NCBI GenBank assembly: GCA_018401565.1 | Contig: JAGYKS010000028.1 | Location: 1-64,000, forward strand | From: Acidimicrobiales bacterium | Lineage (GTDB): Bacteria > Actinomycetota > Acidimicrobiia > Acidimicrobiales > Acidimicrobilacustridaceae | DNA length: 64,000 bases | Direction: 5' to 3' | Shown: one piece after another, positions 1-10,327 of the stretch | Position numbering within the stretch: position 1 is the first letter of the stretch | How the letters are laid out: each line of letters begins with the position of its first letter | Notes under the pieces: generated by a model | The model's database searches: none | Told to the model about the DNA's origin: nothing | What the model saw: only the letters and a program-made list of their open reading frames with translations | Made by a program: the position numbers and the translations under genes

Positions 1-1404
1 GTTCCATCATTGGCACCCGCCGTAGTGGGTCCACCCCGACATCGAACACGATCGAATCCCAGTTGGCGGCCACGATGTGCTCGCTCCACTTCTGCAGGCA
101 GCGACCCCGGGCGACGCCCAGGTCCAGGCGGCTGGCGGTCGCAGCCTCCACCTCGGCATCGGTGGTGATGCGCTCGAGGCCGACCCGACGAGCAAGGCTG
201 CGCTGTGGGCGCAGGTCGTGGTACTGCAGGTCCATGGCGGCAAGGCGAGGGTCGTCCCAAGCCAGGTCGTGGCGCTGGCGATAGCCGTCGATCAGGCGGT
301 GCTTGGCCACCCAGTCAATGGTTGATGCCATGGACGCCGGGTCGGACTCCAGCCCGGCGAGTGCCTGCTCCCACCGGGCCAGCACCTCGGTGCCGGCGGC
401 CTGCCCATTTCAGCCCCACTCCTGGCCACTTGTGGCGTTGTCGAGCGTTCCCACTGAATGTCGAGTGCGGTCATCGTGCTGCCGTCAATCAGTTCGAGCG
501 GCTTGGTCAACGAGAGGTCATACGACACCTGACGCAAGGCACGAACCGGAGTGGCGAACACGAACTCCCGACGGAGCCACCCGTCCTCGATCATGCTCAA
601 AAGGATGGAGGTGGTCCCCAGCTTGAGCAGTGTTGCCACCTCACTCATGTTGGCGTCTCCGACGATGACGTGGAGGCGCCGGTACTTCATCGGATCGGCG
701 TGGGGCTCGTCGCGGGTGTTGACGATGGGTCGTTTCAGGGTGGTTTCGAGGCCGACTTCCTCTTCGAAAAAGTCGGCCCGCTGGGTGAGCTGGAACGGAA
801 CCTTGCGCGACGACACGTTTGCGGCCTCGCTTCCCACCTTGCCGGCCCCGGTAAAGATCTGCCGGGTGACAAAGTGGGTGATGGCGTGGGTGACGATGCG
901 GCCGAAAGGAACCTGCCGGTCCATGAGGTAGTTCTCGTGGCAGCCATAGGAATTGCCCTTGCGATCCGAGTTGTTCTTGTAGACGACGATTTCCTCACCC
1001 GGAGGAAGCATGTGCGCCGACGCCAGCATCGCCTGCTCGAGAATCCGTTCACCGGCCCGGTCAAACACCACAGCGGTGCGGGGGTCGGCACACTCGGGGG
1101 TGGACATTTCCGGATGGGCGTGGTCAACGTAAAAACGCGCTCCGTTGGTAAGGACGGCATTGACCAGCTGTGTCTCCACCTCGGGCGCAAGGGCGGCCAC
1201 AGCTGCCATGCCCCGGGCATCCAGCCCCGGGGTCTCGTCTTCGAAGTCCCAGCCAACCAGCGAGCCGTCGGCGGCGGTGCGACTGAGAGCAGCGAGGTAG
1301 GCGTTGATCAGCAACGACGACGCCATCACCGGGTTGGACTCTTCGCCCCCCCGCTGGATGATGCCGTACTCGGTTTCAATTCCGAAAATCTTGGGTACGG
1401 CCAT
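1..1404 (-). CDS. dop: Dop, deamidase/depupylase of Pup (3' end outside window, frameshifted)
   Basis: Carboxylate-amine-ligase-fold enzyme that deamidates the C-terminal Gln of Pup and removes Pup from proteins in the actinobacterial proteasome pathway. The protein opens with IFGIETEYGI. It carries the Dop-type loop (DETPGLDARGM), which PafA lacks, then TNGARFYVDHAHPE, YKNNSDRKGNSYGCHENYLM and TLKRPIVNTRDEPHAD, all close to mycobacterial Dop. After ALDIQWE (near 445) the frame changes. Small shifts near 443, 416 and 406 restore the continuation (MASTIDWVAKHRLIDGYRQR, then KWSEHIVAANWDSIVFD), which runs off the left edge. I chose ATG 1404 because it places the ETEYG motif at the usual distance. 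It lies just downstream of mpa on the same strand. The pup gene usually follows but would be outside the window. Confidence 0.93.
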
Positions 1405-1476
1405 GCCGAGGCTACCCGGCAAGTCAGCCCGACAGCGGGCTCAGCGGGCGTTCCAGCGGCCGATGCATCAGCGTTG

Positions 1477-1524
1477 GGCCAGAAGCACGGCCAGAAGCAG
1501 GGTCAGAGGCAGGGTCAGAGGTAT
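1477..1524. repeat. 12-bp imperfect tandem repeat at the end of mpa
   Basis: Four consecutive 12-base units of the form GGYCAGARGCAS start at 1477, 1489, 1501 and 1513. The last unit overlaps the mpa stop codon. They fill much of the roughly 110 bases between mpa and dop. The same 12-base period, with different sequence, recurs at 11020-11091 and 28249-28272. Confidence 0.8.
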
Positions 1525-3287
1525 TGCCCGGTGGCCACCCGCTCGATGGCCCTGCCACCGCCGGGGGGCTCAGCTTCGTCACGGGTGACGAGGGTGCGCA
1601 CGTACACGATGCGCTCGCCCTTTTTGCCCGAGATCTTTGCCCAGTCATCAGGGTTGGTGGTGTTGGGCAGGTCTTCGTGCTCCCGGAATTCCTGGTGCAC
1701 GCTGCGGATGAGGTCGTCTGAGCACAGGCCGTCGGTGCCACCGGCGATGGAGCGCTTGATGGCCAGCTGCTTGGCCCGCCTCACGATGTTCTCGATCATC
1801 GCACCCGAGGAGAAGTCCTTGAAGTACATCAGTTCCTTGTCGCCGTTTTGGTAGGTGACCTCAAGGAACTGGTTGCGTTCGTCGGTCCGGTACATCTCGG
1901 CCACAGCCCGTTCGATCATGACCAGCACGGCCTTTTCGGCATCACCGCCGCCCAGGTCAGCAACCTCGCCGGCGTCCAGCGGAAGTGACGTCTGGAGGTA
2001 CCGGGCGAATACCGCTGCGGCGGCGTCGGCGTCGGGCCGTTCGATCTTTATCTTCACGTCGAGACGGCCGGGCCGCAAGATGGCCGGATCGATGAGGTCC
2101 TCACGGTTGGAGGCCCCGATCACGATCACGTTCTTGAGCGACTCCACCCCGTCGATTTCGGTGAGCAGCTGCGGGACGATGGTGGACTCCATGTCCGATG
2201 AGATTCCCGTTCCACGGGTGCGAAACAGCGAGTCCATCTCGTCAAAGAACACGATGACCGGCCAGCCCTCCTCACTCTTTTCCCGGGCCCGCTGAAATAC
2301 CAGCCGGATCTGTCGTTCGGTCTCGCCGACGTACTTGTTGAGAAGTTCGGGTCCCTTGATGTTCAGGAAGTAGCTGCGGGCCTCCACATCGCCCGATGAC
2401 TCGGCCACCTTGCGGGCCAGGGAATTGGCCACCGCCTTGGCGATGAGGGTCTTGCCGCACCCTGGCGGGCCATACAGCAGGATGCCCTTGGGGGCGGGGA
2501 GTTGGTAGGTGGCGAACAGGTCCTGGTGCAAAAACGGCAGCTCGACAGCGTCTTTGATCTTGTCGATCTGAGAATCGAGGCCGCCCACGTCGTCGTAGGT
2601 GATGTCGGGGACCTCTTCGAGGACCAGCTCCTCGACCTCGGGGCGCGGAAGTCGCTCGAGCAACAGTCCGGTGCGCGGGTCGACCAGCAGGGAATCGCCC
2701 GCCCTCAGCTTCGATCCGATCAGGTGCTCAGCCAGCTCGGCGACCCGTTCTTCATCGGCTCGTCCCACCACCATCGCCCGACGCCTGTCGGCAAGGATCT
2801 CTTTGAGGGTGACCACCTCACCCGACATCTCAGGGCTGCGGGCCATCACGACGTTGAGCGACTCGTTGAGAACCACCTCGGCGCCGCGCACAAGGTCGGG
2901 GGTGTCGGCGTCGGGATGCAGCGCAACGCGCATCTTGCGTCCCGCCGAAAACACGTCGACGGTTCCGTCGTTGTTGCGGGTGAGGAAGGTGCCGTAGGCA
3001 GACGGTGGCTGGGTGAGCTTGTCCACCTCGTCGCGCAGGGCGGCGATGTGATCACGGGCTTCCCGCAGCGTGTAGGTGAGCTTCTCGTTTTGCGATACGG
3101 CCTGGGCCAGCTGGCCCTTGGTCTCCAGCAGACGCTCCTCAAGGGTGCGCACCCGCTTTGGGGCATCGGCAACCCGACGCCTGAGCAGGGCTACCTCGTC
3201 TTCGAGGACCCGGCTCTGCTCACGCAGGTCGTCCAGCTCTCGCAGCTGGGCGTCGTTCGGCTCAGTGTGGTCGTCGATGGTCGTCAT
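1515..3287 (-). CDS. mpa: Proteasome-associated AAA+ ATPase Mpa/ARC
   Basis: Hexameric ATPase that binds pupylated proteins, unfolds them and feeds them to the 20S proteasome. The 590-residue frame is unbroken. It has an N-terminal coiled coil (about 15-90) that recognises Pup, a double OB region (about 95-225), then the AAA domain with Walker A GPPGCGKT (273-280), Walker B VIVFFDE (344-350) and sensor [10 protein letters not shown]. The protein ends in GQYL. In mycobacterial Mpa this C-terminal Gln-Tyr-Leu tail docks into the proteasome alpha ring, so a proteasome core is expected elsewhere in the genome. Start ATG 3287 gives the usual family length. It is transcribed away from the ferredoxin gene, with about 215 bases between the two starts, and is followed by dop. 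Confidence 0.97.
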   Translation of the reverse strand: MTTIDDHTEPNDAQLRELDDLREQSRVLEDEVALLRRRVADAPKRVRTLEERLLETKGQLAQAVSQNEKLTYTLREARDHIAALRDEVDKLTQPPSAYGTFLTRNNDGTVDVFSAGRKMRVALHPDADTPDLVRGAEVVLNESLNVVMARSPEMSGEVVTLKEILADRRRAMVVGRADEERVAELAEHLIGSKLRAGDSLLVDPRTGLLLERLPRPEVEELVLEEVPDITYDDVGGLDSQIDKIKDAVELPFLHQDLFATYQLPAPKGILLYGPPGCGKTLIAKAVANSLARKVAESSGDVEARSYFLNIKGPELLNKYVGETERQIRLVFQRAREKSEEGWPVIVFFDEMDSLFRTRGTGISSDMESTIVPQLLTEIDGVESLKNVIVIGASNREDLIDPAILRPGRLDVKIKIERPDADAAAAVFARYLQTSLPLDAGEVADLGGGDAEKAVLVMIERAVAEMYRTDERNQFLEVTYQNGDKELMYFKDFSSGAMIENIVRRAKQLAIKRSIAGGTDGLCSDDLIRSVHQEFREHEDLPNTTNPDDWAKISGKKGERIVYVRTLVTRDEAEPPGGGRAIERVATGQYL

Positions 3288-3504
3288 CCCTCCGACTAGC
3301 CGTGGCCCGGGGCGTTCCCGGGGTGCATGGCGACCCTACACGGATGATGGCGCCGCGCAACGGCCCGGGCAGGGTCATCACCCACGGTGGTTGCGCTCAC
3401 GGAGGTTTGCCCCGTAATGGCCGGGGTATCCCCGGGAGCTAACATGACGACGTCGAACGGCAATGCTGTAGCAGCAGCGCATCCCACAGGAGGGGTACAC
3501 GCAC

Positions 3505-3750
3505 ATGGCCATGAAGGTCTGGATCGATCAGGATCTGTGCACCGGTGACGGACTCTGTGAGGAGATCGCGCCCGATGTCTTCACGCTTCTCGACGATGGG
3601 CTTGCCTACGTCAAGGAAGGAAGCAAGGTCTACAGCGACCCGGGTGGCCCCGAAGGTCTGGTCTCGTCAGGGCCGCCGGCTCCGAGGAGTGGCACCATCG
3701 AGTCCGCCGAGGAATGCCCCGGCGAGTGCATCTTCATCGAAATCGACTGA
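3505..3750 (+). CDS. Small ferredoxin, 3Fe-4S/4Fe-4S type
   Basis: An 81-residue electron carrier of the short bacterial ferredoxin class that serves P450s and other oxidoreductases. Cysteines occur as DLCTGDGLC near the N-terminus and as EECPGECIF near the C-terminus, with the CP motif typical of cluster-binding ferredoxins. AGGAGG at 3488-3493 lies 11 bases before ATG 3505 and 17 before the alternative ATG 3511, so I chose the first. It diverges from mpa and converges on the MarP-like gene. No P450 is visible nearby, so its redox partner is unknown. Confidence 0.9.
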   Translation: MAMKVWIDQDLCTGDGLCEEIAPDVFTLLDDGLAYVKEGSKVYSDPGGPEGLVSSGPPAPRSGTIESAEECPGECIFIEID

Positions 3751-3753
3751 CCC

Positions 3754-3774
3754 CCACCGACCCCGGGCCGGTGG
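3754..3774. terminator. Candidate bidirectional hairpin between convergent genes
   Basis: CCACCG (3754-3759) pairs with CGGTGG (3769-3774) around a 9-base loop. It sits exactly between the ferredoxin stop and the stop of the converging protease gene. There is no U tract, so this is only a position-supported candidate. Confidence 0.4.
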
Positions 3775-4976
3775 CTAGCCCAGGCACGAACCGGTCGGCA
3801 CCTGGGTTGCGTCAGCGCCGATGGGTTGCAGCACCGCCTGGAGCTCCCCCACCGTGAGGGCGTAGGCGACGTCGGGACGGTCAGTGGCCACGGCGAACAC
3901 CACCCCAATGACAGCTCCGCTGGGGTCCACCATCGGCGCTCCGGAGTCGCCCGGGCCAGCTCTGCAGCCAGTTCAAGCACCTGCCGGTCGGCCCCGATCC
4001 GTCCGTAGATGTCACGGCCGCGTGCTCCGATCTCGCCGTCAGGACACGCGAGCTGGTGCGATGCGCAGAGGCTCGCCACCGGGATGTCCGGAACACTCCC
4101 TGACCGCCCCTGACGATCCGGCGAGCAACGGCAGAGGTGGGCGTTGTACCCCGGCGGCCGACAACACGGCGATGTCGCGCACCGGGTCGAACCCGACGAC
4201 CACGGCCTCAATCCAGCGTCCATCTGATCGTTGGACCTCGACCGACCGCAGACCCCCGCCACCACGTGGGCGTTGGTGATACTGCACAGGAGCGCCGCTC
4301 ACGCCGGTGGCGACTTTTCACGAAACCAGCTTACCGGTTGCTGGAGCCAGTCGGCAACCGCTGGCACGAACCAAAGTCACCGACGCCGCCACCTGGTCGG
4401 CAACCTGTTCGGTGAGACCGCTGGCCTCGGGTGGGGGGCCGAGGTCGGGTGTGGGGCGCAGCGCCTCGAACACCTCGGGGAACGGTGCATCACCGACAAA
4501 GGTGCGCAGGGCCTGCACGGCGTCGGGCGGTGGCGGGCAGGGCGTTTGGCGATGCGTCCGGGCGACGACCGAGTTGGCCATCGACGACGACACCACCCCC
4601 GACGTGCTGGTCAACAGTGGCATCAGCAACCACAACACCAGCAGCAGGCCGGCGCCTCCAACAACTGCCCCTGACACGTGGTCTGCCACCGCAACCGGAC
4701 CGTTCACCGCCGGTGGGCGAGCTGGAGCCAACGGCCATCCCGATGGCCTGTCCGCCGAACAACCCTGCACCGACCACCACCGCCGACACTGCGAGCACGG
4801 TGGACTGGTCCGGGTTGTCGAGGCGATTGAGGACCTCGGGCAACAACCGCACGGCCAAAAGCAGCCCGACAAGGGTGGTGATCCACGACAGCAGTCTGGC
4901 CACCAGCCCCATCCGGTAACCACCGACGGCGGCGGGCCGCCACCAGACCCAGCATCACAACGTCCGCCAGGTTCAC
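3775..4976 (-). CDS. MarP-like membrane serine protease (colicin V/trypsin fold, frameshifted)
   Basis: Periplasmic trypsin-like protease tethered by several N-terminal membrane helices. Mycobacterial MarP of this family protects against acid and oxidative stress. Pieces in three frames join into one protein. These are an N-terminal membrane part (NLADVVMLGLVAA, then MGLVARLLSWITTLVGLLLA and LLLVLWLLMPLLT), ITNAHVVAG with the catalytic His, DPVRDIAVLS with the Asp, GHPGGEPLRIAPARVS, DIYGR, and GDSGAPMVDPSGAVIGVVFA with the catalytic Ser. The end is PTGSCLG at 3775. Frame changes lie near 4935, 4700, 4310-4265, 4040 and 3955. GTG 4976 follows the trmI stop by about 10 bases, so the two are probably one transcript. 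All three catalytic residues are present, so I read the breaks as sequence errors. Confidence 0.85.
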
Positions 4977-4985
4977 GAGTTGGCC

Positions 4986-5843
4986 TCAGAGCGCCGGCAT
5001 CCGGGCATGGGTGAGAAACCCCGTATGCCCCTGCATCCTGTGGGCCGGGCGCACTGCCGGGTACTCGACATGCCATGCCCGCTGGAGCACCTCAAGCGAC
5101 TCTGCCACCAGGAAGCCGGCGTCATCGAGAGCCTGACGAACCGTGGCCACCTGAACGATGCTCTCGGGGTGTAGGCACAGCAGATTCCACCGGGCCGATG
5201 GGCGCGGGGCAGGCGTGGGGCACCACCTGCCACGGTTCGGGAAGGTCGACTTTGCCCCACACGGTCCAGCCCTCTGCGTCGATTTGCCTCGTAGGCGTCG
5301 CGCTCCTCGGTGGCATAGCGGTCCATGACATCGGCGCCGAGGTAGGACTCGACGTTGCGTCGGGCCCGATCATGGAAGTCGGCCCGCAGTTCGTACCCGG
5401 TGATGTGGGCACCCGCTCGCAACAACGCCATGGACAGGGCGCCCGAACCCAAACCGGACTCGAACACCCGGGCGCCGGGGAAGATGTCGGCGTGCATGAG
5501 GATCGGACCGAGGTCCTTTGGGTAGATGACCTGAGCGCCGCGTGGCATCTCCAGCACGTAGTCGGCCAGTGTCGGTCTCCAGACCCTGAACCGACCACCC
5601 TTGACCGAGCGGACCTGCCGCCCTTCGTCAGCTCCCAGAATGTCGTCGTGGGCCACCGGGCCGGTATGGGTGTGAAACTCCCCGCCCGACTTGAGTTCCA
5701 CCATGTACCGACGTTTCGGGTCGGCGACGCGCAGCACTCGTCTCCCTGACTCCTCGAGCGGCCCGGTTCGCCACGAGTGGTGAGCGACGTGCGCGCATCG
5801 CCGCCGTCGGGGCGGCCACCGCCAAGGTCTCGCCGTCCGGCAT
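4986..5843 (-). CDS. trmI: tRNA (adenine-58-N1)-methyltransferase TrmI (frameshifted)
   Basis: SAM-dependent enzyme forming m1A58 in the T-loop of tRNAs. The N-terminal part reads RVLRVADPKRRYMVELKSGG, then GEFHTHTGPVAHDDILG, PRGAQVIYPKDLGPI and FESGLGSGALSMALLRAG (SAM site). The late part includes DLPEPWQVVPHA, RPGGICCAYTP and ESIVQVATVRQALDDAGF, ending HTGFLTHARMPAL at 4986. Frame changes near 5785, 5300, 5200 and 5168 separate these pieces. The start is uncertain. ATG 5843 (MPDGETLAV) is my choice, and ATG 5861 is also open. In mycobacteria the homologue is likewise near the proteasome genes. Confidence 0.88.
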
Positions 5844-5874
5844 TCGTTCCCGCCACAGCACACCGGTGCCGCGT

Positions 5875-5991
5875 TCAGACAGCCGGGCGCAGGGCCCGCA
5901 ACGTCCACAACACCGCCCCCAGGATCAACCACGGTCCCGAGCCGCCGAGCACACCACGATCAAACGTGAACGCGCCAGTTGCTATGAGCAT
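5875..5991 (-). CDS. Small membrane protein, 38 residues
   Basis: A short frame beginning MLIATGAFTFDRGVLGG and containing one hydrophobic helix (SGPWLILGAVLWTLRALR). The LGGSGPWLILGAVLW-type segment resembles short conserved actinobacterial proteins found next to holin-like genes, from memory. A GGCGGAG stretch lies just before ATG 5991. It is the third of three small membrane genes in a row on this strand and starts 16 bases after the preceding stop. No function can be assigned. Confidence 0.5.
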   Translation of the reverse strand: MLIATGAFTFDRGVLGGSGPWLILGAVLWTLRALRPAV

Positions 5992-6007
5992 CAGGCTCCG
6001 CCTGATC

Positions 6008-6282
6008 TCAGGCGTCGCGGCACCCCCGCTTGCCCCGCCGCCGACCGAGCCAGAAGGCCACCACCACCACCACGGCAAGCCCGACCGCCGCCGCCGTCAC
6101 CGCCACTGACCGCACGTCGTTGGTGATCACATCGACATCGTCGGCGAGTTCACGGAACTTGGCCTCGATGTCGTCAGAGAGAGATCTTCGGCGACGGCAC
6201 GCTCGGGAAGCAGACCGGCGGCACCGCCGGGCACAGAGCCCGACACGTCGGCCAGATTGGGATCGAGCGGCTCGGGGGTCAA
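6008..6282 (-). CDS. Small single-helix membrane protein (frameshifted once)
   Basis: About 90 residues. An acidic N-terminal part (TPEPLDPNLADVSGSVPGG) is followed, after a frame change near 6178 in a CTCTCT stretch, by DDIEAKFRELADDVDVITND. A membrane helix (VGLAVVVVVAFWLG) and a basic tail (RRRGKRGCRDA) complete it. It resembles in layout the DUF3618-like proteins that accompany DUF1469 holin-like genes in actinobacteria. The likely start is TTG 6282, preceded by AGGAG seven bases upstream and overlapping the previous stop as TTGA. Confidence 0.65.
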
Positions 6283-6591
6283 CGTGATTCTCCTGAGGTT
6301 CGTCGCTGGGCGCTACGGCTGATGCCGAACAGGGCCAGTCCGATGACCGCCAGCATCAGCACAGCCACAATGAGATACGGAAGCCACGACAGCCGGTCGG
6401 CGAAGACGGTCGTCTCGGACTGCAGGACCCGCCCAGGCTCGTCGGCCGGAGTACCATCGCCGATGCCGATACGAGAACCGCACCCAACAGTCCCCAGCCG
6501 AGGGAGACGTCCTGGCTGGCTTGGAGGGGTCGACCGTTTCCTGACGGGCGTAGCTCTTGAGAAGCGACCACAGCTCGGCGTCATGGTGCAC
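6279..6591 (-). CDS. DUF1469-type holin-like membrane protein (frameshifted)
   Basis: Three pieces in different frames make one protein of the actinobacterial DUF1469/holin superfamily III type. They are ELWSLLKSYARQETVDP (N-terminal amphipathic region), LGWGLLGAVLVSASAMVL (helix 1), then VLQSETTVFADRLSWLPYLI and VAVLMLAVIGLALFGISRSA (helix 2). Frame changes lie near 6535 and 6440. GTG 6591 (VHHDAELW) is a plausible start, but a longer N-terminus cannot be excluded. Despite the family nickname this is a chromosomal envelope protein in actinobacteria. I see no phage genes nearby. Confidence 0.75.
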
Positions 6592-6727
6592 GGTGGTCGC
6601 CTGGTTCCGACTCTGGCCGCTGGGCCCCCGTGCTCTGTCACGTCGTCTTCGTTCAGCCGCTGAAGCTGTCCGAAGGGCTGCTCGAAGTCTGTCCGGATCG
6701 GACCGCCCGAGCATACCTTGAGCTTGT

Positions 6728-7383
6728 TCACCATCCCGGCGGATCAGTTCCCGGGTCCTCGTCGGGCCCGGGAAGTTCCATCTGGGCGCGAAGGTCAGCG
6801 ATCACCGTACCGGTGAGCAAACCGGCCGCTGAAGCGGAACTCCGGGCGTCGGGGTCTCGGCCTGCCAGCATCCGTCTGCGCGGTCGGAGGGACCAAACCG
6901 GACCCAACGCACACGCACCGGCCCGGCGGCAGCGCGACTGGATCATCGCTGAGGTCCAGATCCAACGGAAGACCGTCGGCACCCATCTCGGTGGCCACGG
7001 CGAAACAACCGCCGCGAGGCCGTCGATGCCAACGTCACTGACTCACCAGCAGCTGCTCACCAGCAGGCGGGTCGGGCCAGTCCTCGATCTCAGCCCGGGG
7101 GTAGGGGTCGTCGTCAAGCCACCGGAGGACCCGAATGCGGCGCACCCCGACAGCGACGATGGCCCACCGCCCGTCGTCGAGGCCGGCGGAATCGGCGATG
7201 GTGGCCATGGTTCCGACCATGCTGCGCACATCCCCTCCGCCCACCTCGCTCCCCCGCTCAATGAGCACCACCCCGAACTCTCCGTCGCCTTCAAGGCAGT
7301 CGCCAACGAGTCGTCGGTACCGGGGTTCGGACATACGAGAGGAGCACCATTCCGGGGCTCAGCACCGAGCCCAACGGGAACAT
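6728..7383 (-). CDS. Lon substrate-binding-domain protein (frameshifted)
   Basis: Stand-alone LON N-terminal domain protein with no ATPase or protease part. It starts MFPLGSVLSPGMVL at ATG 7383, the family hallmark opening. It continues EPRYRRLVGDCLEGDGEFGV, VLIERGSEVGGGD, MATIADSAGLDDGRWAIVAV, GVRRIRVLRWLDDDPYPRAE and MGADGLPLDLDLSDDP, and ends LLTGTVIADLRAQMELPGPD. Frame changes lie near 7335, 7040 and between 6990 and 6890. Such proteins are common in actinobacteria and their substrate is unknown. About 135 bases separate it from the holin-like gene downstream. Confidence 0.85.
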
Positions 7384-7394
7384 GGCGGCGGTTT

Positions 7395-8846
7395 TCACTC
7401 CCCGGACCCTACTGGCGGAACCTCATGCCAGCGGCGTCGGGGGCAGCGGCGCAGGTAGCAGGGTCGGGTCCCGCGGTGGTCCAGAGAGTACCGCACAGCG
7501 GCGTCTGCGATGTCATGACTCAGGCCGGGCGCCAATGCGGGGCCGTTGGCGATGAAGGCAAAGCGCAACGGACCTTGGGATGCCGACGCCACATCACCGG
7601 TGAGACTGCGAACGGTGTCGAGCGTGCCGGTCTTGGCCCGCACCCGACCCGGTGCAGACGAGTCGTGAGTCGGCCCCACAGGGTGCCTGCACTTCCGGGA
7701 CGGGCCAGACCGTTGAGCAGCGGGGAGTTGCTTGCGGGTCTGGCGACAAGTCCTGCCAGCACCTTGCACGTCAACCGGTTGCCGGTGTCGAGTCCGGACC
7801 CGTCCACGATGGTGATGTCATCAGTGGCAAGTCCCCAGCTGGCGACGGTTGTCGCCACCACGTTGGTACCCGCCGCAGTGGTTGGTTGACCCGACACCAC
7901 CAACCCCAATTCCTTGACCAGCAACTCGGCGGCCCCGTTGTCGCTCCAGGCCAGAAGCTCGTTCCATCACATCAGCCAGTGGCGGCGACAGCATCCCGGC
8001 CACTTTGGTCGCGCCCACCGGCGCCGACCCCACCCCGGGTTCCCCATCCACGGTGACCCCTCTGGCCCGGAGCAACTGGGTGAACGTCTGGGCCGCCAGC
8101 TGGGCCGGATCACCGCCGTTGCCCCCGATGGTGACCGCTGCGGGGTCGTCGGCCCAGCCCTCACGTCCGGCGTTGACCCGCAGGGCCCCAAGGGAACCAA
8201 CCGTTGGGCCCACCCGGTAGGACGCCGGCCAGCTCGCCACACCCACAGCGTCGTCGTAGCGACTCCCGTCACCCACCACCGATCCGGTGACGCGGGTGAT
8301 CCCGGCGGCGACGGTTGCATCAGCCAGCTGTTCCAGCGGAGACGTCAGTCGCACCAGCGGATCGGGCAGCGACGCTGCGTACCCCGAGGTGGTCAGCAGT
8401 GGGTCGCCGCCACCAACCAGGTGGATGTCTGCGTCGAGCACCCCATCAATCGCACCAACCGGCGAGCGAACTTCCGTTGCGAAACGATGGTCGGGTCCGA
8501 GCACCTCCATGGCCACCGCTGCGGTCAGCATCTTCATCGTCGATGCCGGAGCCAGAGGCAGGTCACCGTTTCGGGTGAACAGCACACCGGCGTCGGTTGT
8601 GACCACCAGACAGGTGTCGGGCGGCGCTTGGGCGAGCACCTGCTCCAGCCCCGACGTCAGCGCCAGCTGGGCCGAGCGCTGTGCCAAAAGGTCGGGTGCC
8701 CGACGCACCGACAACACCGGGGTGGCCAGTGCGAGGTCCTGTCCCGCTGACTGGGCGCCCGCAGTTGACGAGGCGTCTGCGCCGCCGGCCGAACACCCGG
8801 TGACCACACACAGGGCCACAACCGCTGCGCTCACGGCACGACGCAC
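7395..8846 (-). CDS. dacB: D-alanyl-D-alanine carboxypeptidase/endopeptidase, S13 family (frameshifted)
   Basis: Penicillin-binding protein 4-type enzyme trimming peptidoglycan outside the membrane. The N-terminus is a lipoprotein signal (VVALCVVTGCSAG, with the lipid-modified Cys in VTGC). Active-site motifs are SxxK in APASTMKML, SDN in WSDNGAAELL and KTG in RAKTGTLD. The long region between SxxK and SDN is typical of the S13 family. The frame changes near 7950 (just before the SDN motif) and near 7665. All three motifs remain when the pieces are joined. Start GTG 8846 follows the acyl-CoA synthetase stop by 15 bases. Confidence 0.92.
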
Positions 8847-8861
8847 CTGCGGGGCGTGACG

Positions 8862-10327
8862 TCACTGCCGGCGCGCCAACCACTGCGCCCGGGCCAACAT
8901 GTGGGCGAGTGCCCGCACCGCCCGCTGCGACGATGCGAAGCAGTACCCCCCGGCTGAGCGCACACCGGCCACCGCAGCGTTGTCGGGGTCGGCCACGGCG
9001 AGTTCGGTGGCGACCAGGAAGGGTTTGCCGGTGGTGGCAGCAGCTTCGGCAGCCGCCGAGGTAGCACCGATCCATCCTGCCGGTCGTGGAAGTCCACGAT
9101 CCGCTCGAGCCCCCAGTCGGGGTAGAAGCCGCCCTCTCGTTCCATGCGACCCTGATTGGACTGGATGCCCATACCCAGCACCACCACCGAGTCGACGGCA
9201 TCGTGACTGGCCAGAAGGTCGACCACCGCCGGAATGGTGTCTTTGGTCTCTCCGCCGGCAAGGTCGACAGGATTGTTGCGACTCCAACGGGCAGGCAGCA
9301 GGCCGTCGAGCGATGCCAGGAGATCGTCGGGCAGGACCGTCAGCTCCAGTTTGGTGGTCGCCATGGCGTCGGCGGTCATGACGCCCCAACCCCCCACGGT
9401 GGTCATCACCACCACTCCGGGCCCACCGGGCAACGGTTGGGTGGCGAAGGCGGCGGCGGTGTCGAACGCCTCCTCGATGGACGCAGCGCGCACGGCACCG
9501 GCCTGACGGCACATGCCGTCGAACACCCGATCGTCGGTTGCCAGCGACCCGGTGTGGCTGGCGGCGGCCTCTGCTTCCGCCTGCTGTGGCTCCGCCTTTG
9601 ACCACAACCACCGGCATGCGCTCGCACACCGACCGCAACGCATCAAAAAAGGCCCGACCGTCCTCGATGCCCTCGATGTAGACCAGCGCCACATCGGTGT
9701 GCGGGTCATCAGCCAGGTAACCGAGGACATCGGCCACACCGACCATGGCGGCGTTGCCCACCGACACCGCACGGCTCACCCCGACACCCGACGCCCGGGA
9801 GTAGTTCATGAATGACGACACGAGGTTGCCGGACTGACTCACGATGCCGATCCGGCCCGCCGGCGGATACGGGGCGACAATCTGGGCGCACAGCGATGCC
9901 GGGGTGGACACCACTCCCTGGCCATTGGGACCCACGATCAGCACCCCCAGCGACTCGGCCAACTCCACGAGCTCACGTTGGGCCACGACTCTGCCGGCCC
10001 GGCCTCGCCGTACCCGGCCGACGCCACAAAGGCAGCCCGAACACCCTTGGCGGCCAGATCACGCACCACGCCCGGATTGGCCGCCGCCGGCGTGCACACG
10101 AAAGCCAGATCCACCTCGCCGTCGGGCAGGTCGGTCAGCGACGTCAACGACTGCACCCCAAGGACCTCGGCGCCGTCACGGTTGGTGGCGAAGACCTTCC
10201 CGGCGTACCCGTTGGCCAGGATGTTGTGCAGCGCCACGAACCCGAACTTTCCGGGATGGGTTGACGCCCCAACCACCACGACCCCCCGGGGGTTGAACAG
10301 GCAGTCGAACTGCTCGGGGGTGGTCAT
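8862..10327 (-). CDS. NDP-forming acyl-CoA synthetase, CoA-binding (alpha) subunit (frameshifted)
   Basis: Alpha part of an ADP-forming acetyl/acyl-CoA synthetase, related to succinyl-CoA synthetase. It couples acyl-CoA hydrolysis to ATP synthesis or the reverse. The CoA-binding Rossmann domain begins LFNPRGVVVVGASTHPGKFG. It continues IVGPNGQGVVSTPASLCAQI and GRIGIVSQSGNLVSSFM, and then the phosphohistidine domain (HTGSLATDDRVFDGM; VVVMTTVGGWGVMTADAM; NPVDLAGG). Frame changes lie near 9985, 9595 and 9075. ATG 10327 overlaps the beta-subunit stop by four bases (ATGA), so the subunits are translationally coupled. The acyl substrate cannot be told from the sequence. Confidence 0.88.

Noticed and set aside
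205..1854. Long open frame on the plus strand opposite dop and mpa (549 codons)
   Set aside because: It is antisense to two well-identified genes, has no recognisable motif and is expected from high third-position G/C.
6279..6591. Prophage remnant suggested by a holin-like protein
   Set aside because: The protein is of the chromosomal DUF1469 type, and no other phage gene, integrase or attachment site is nearby.
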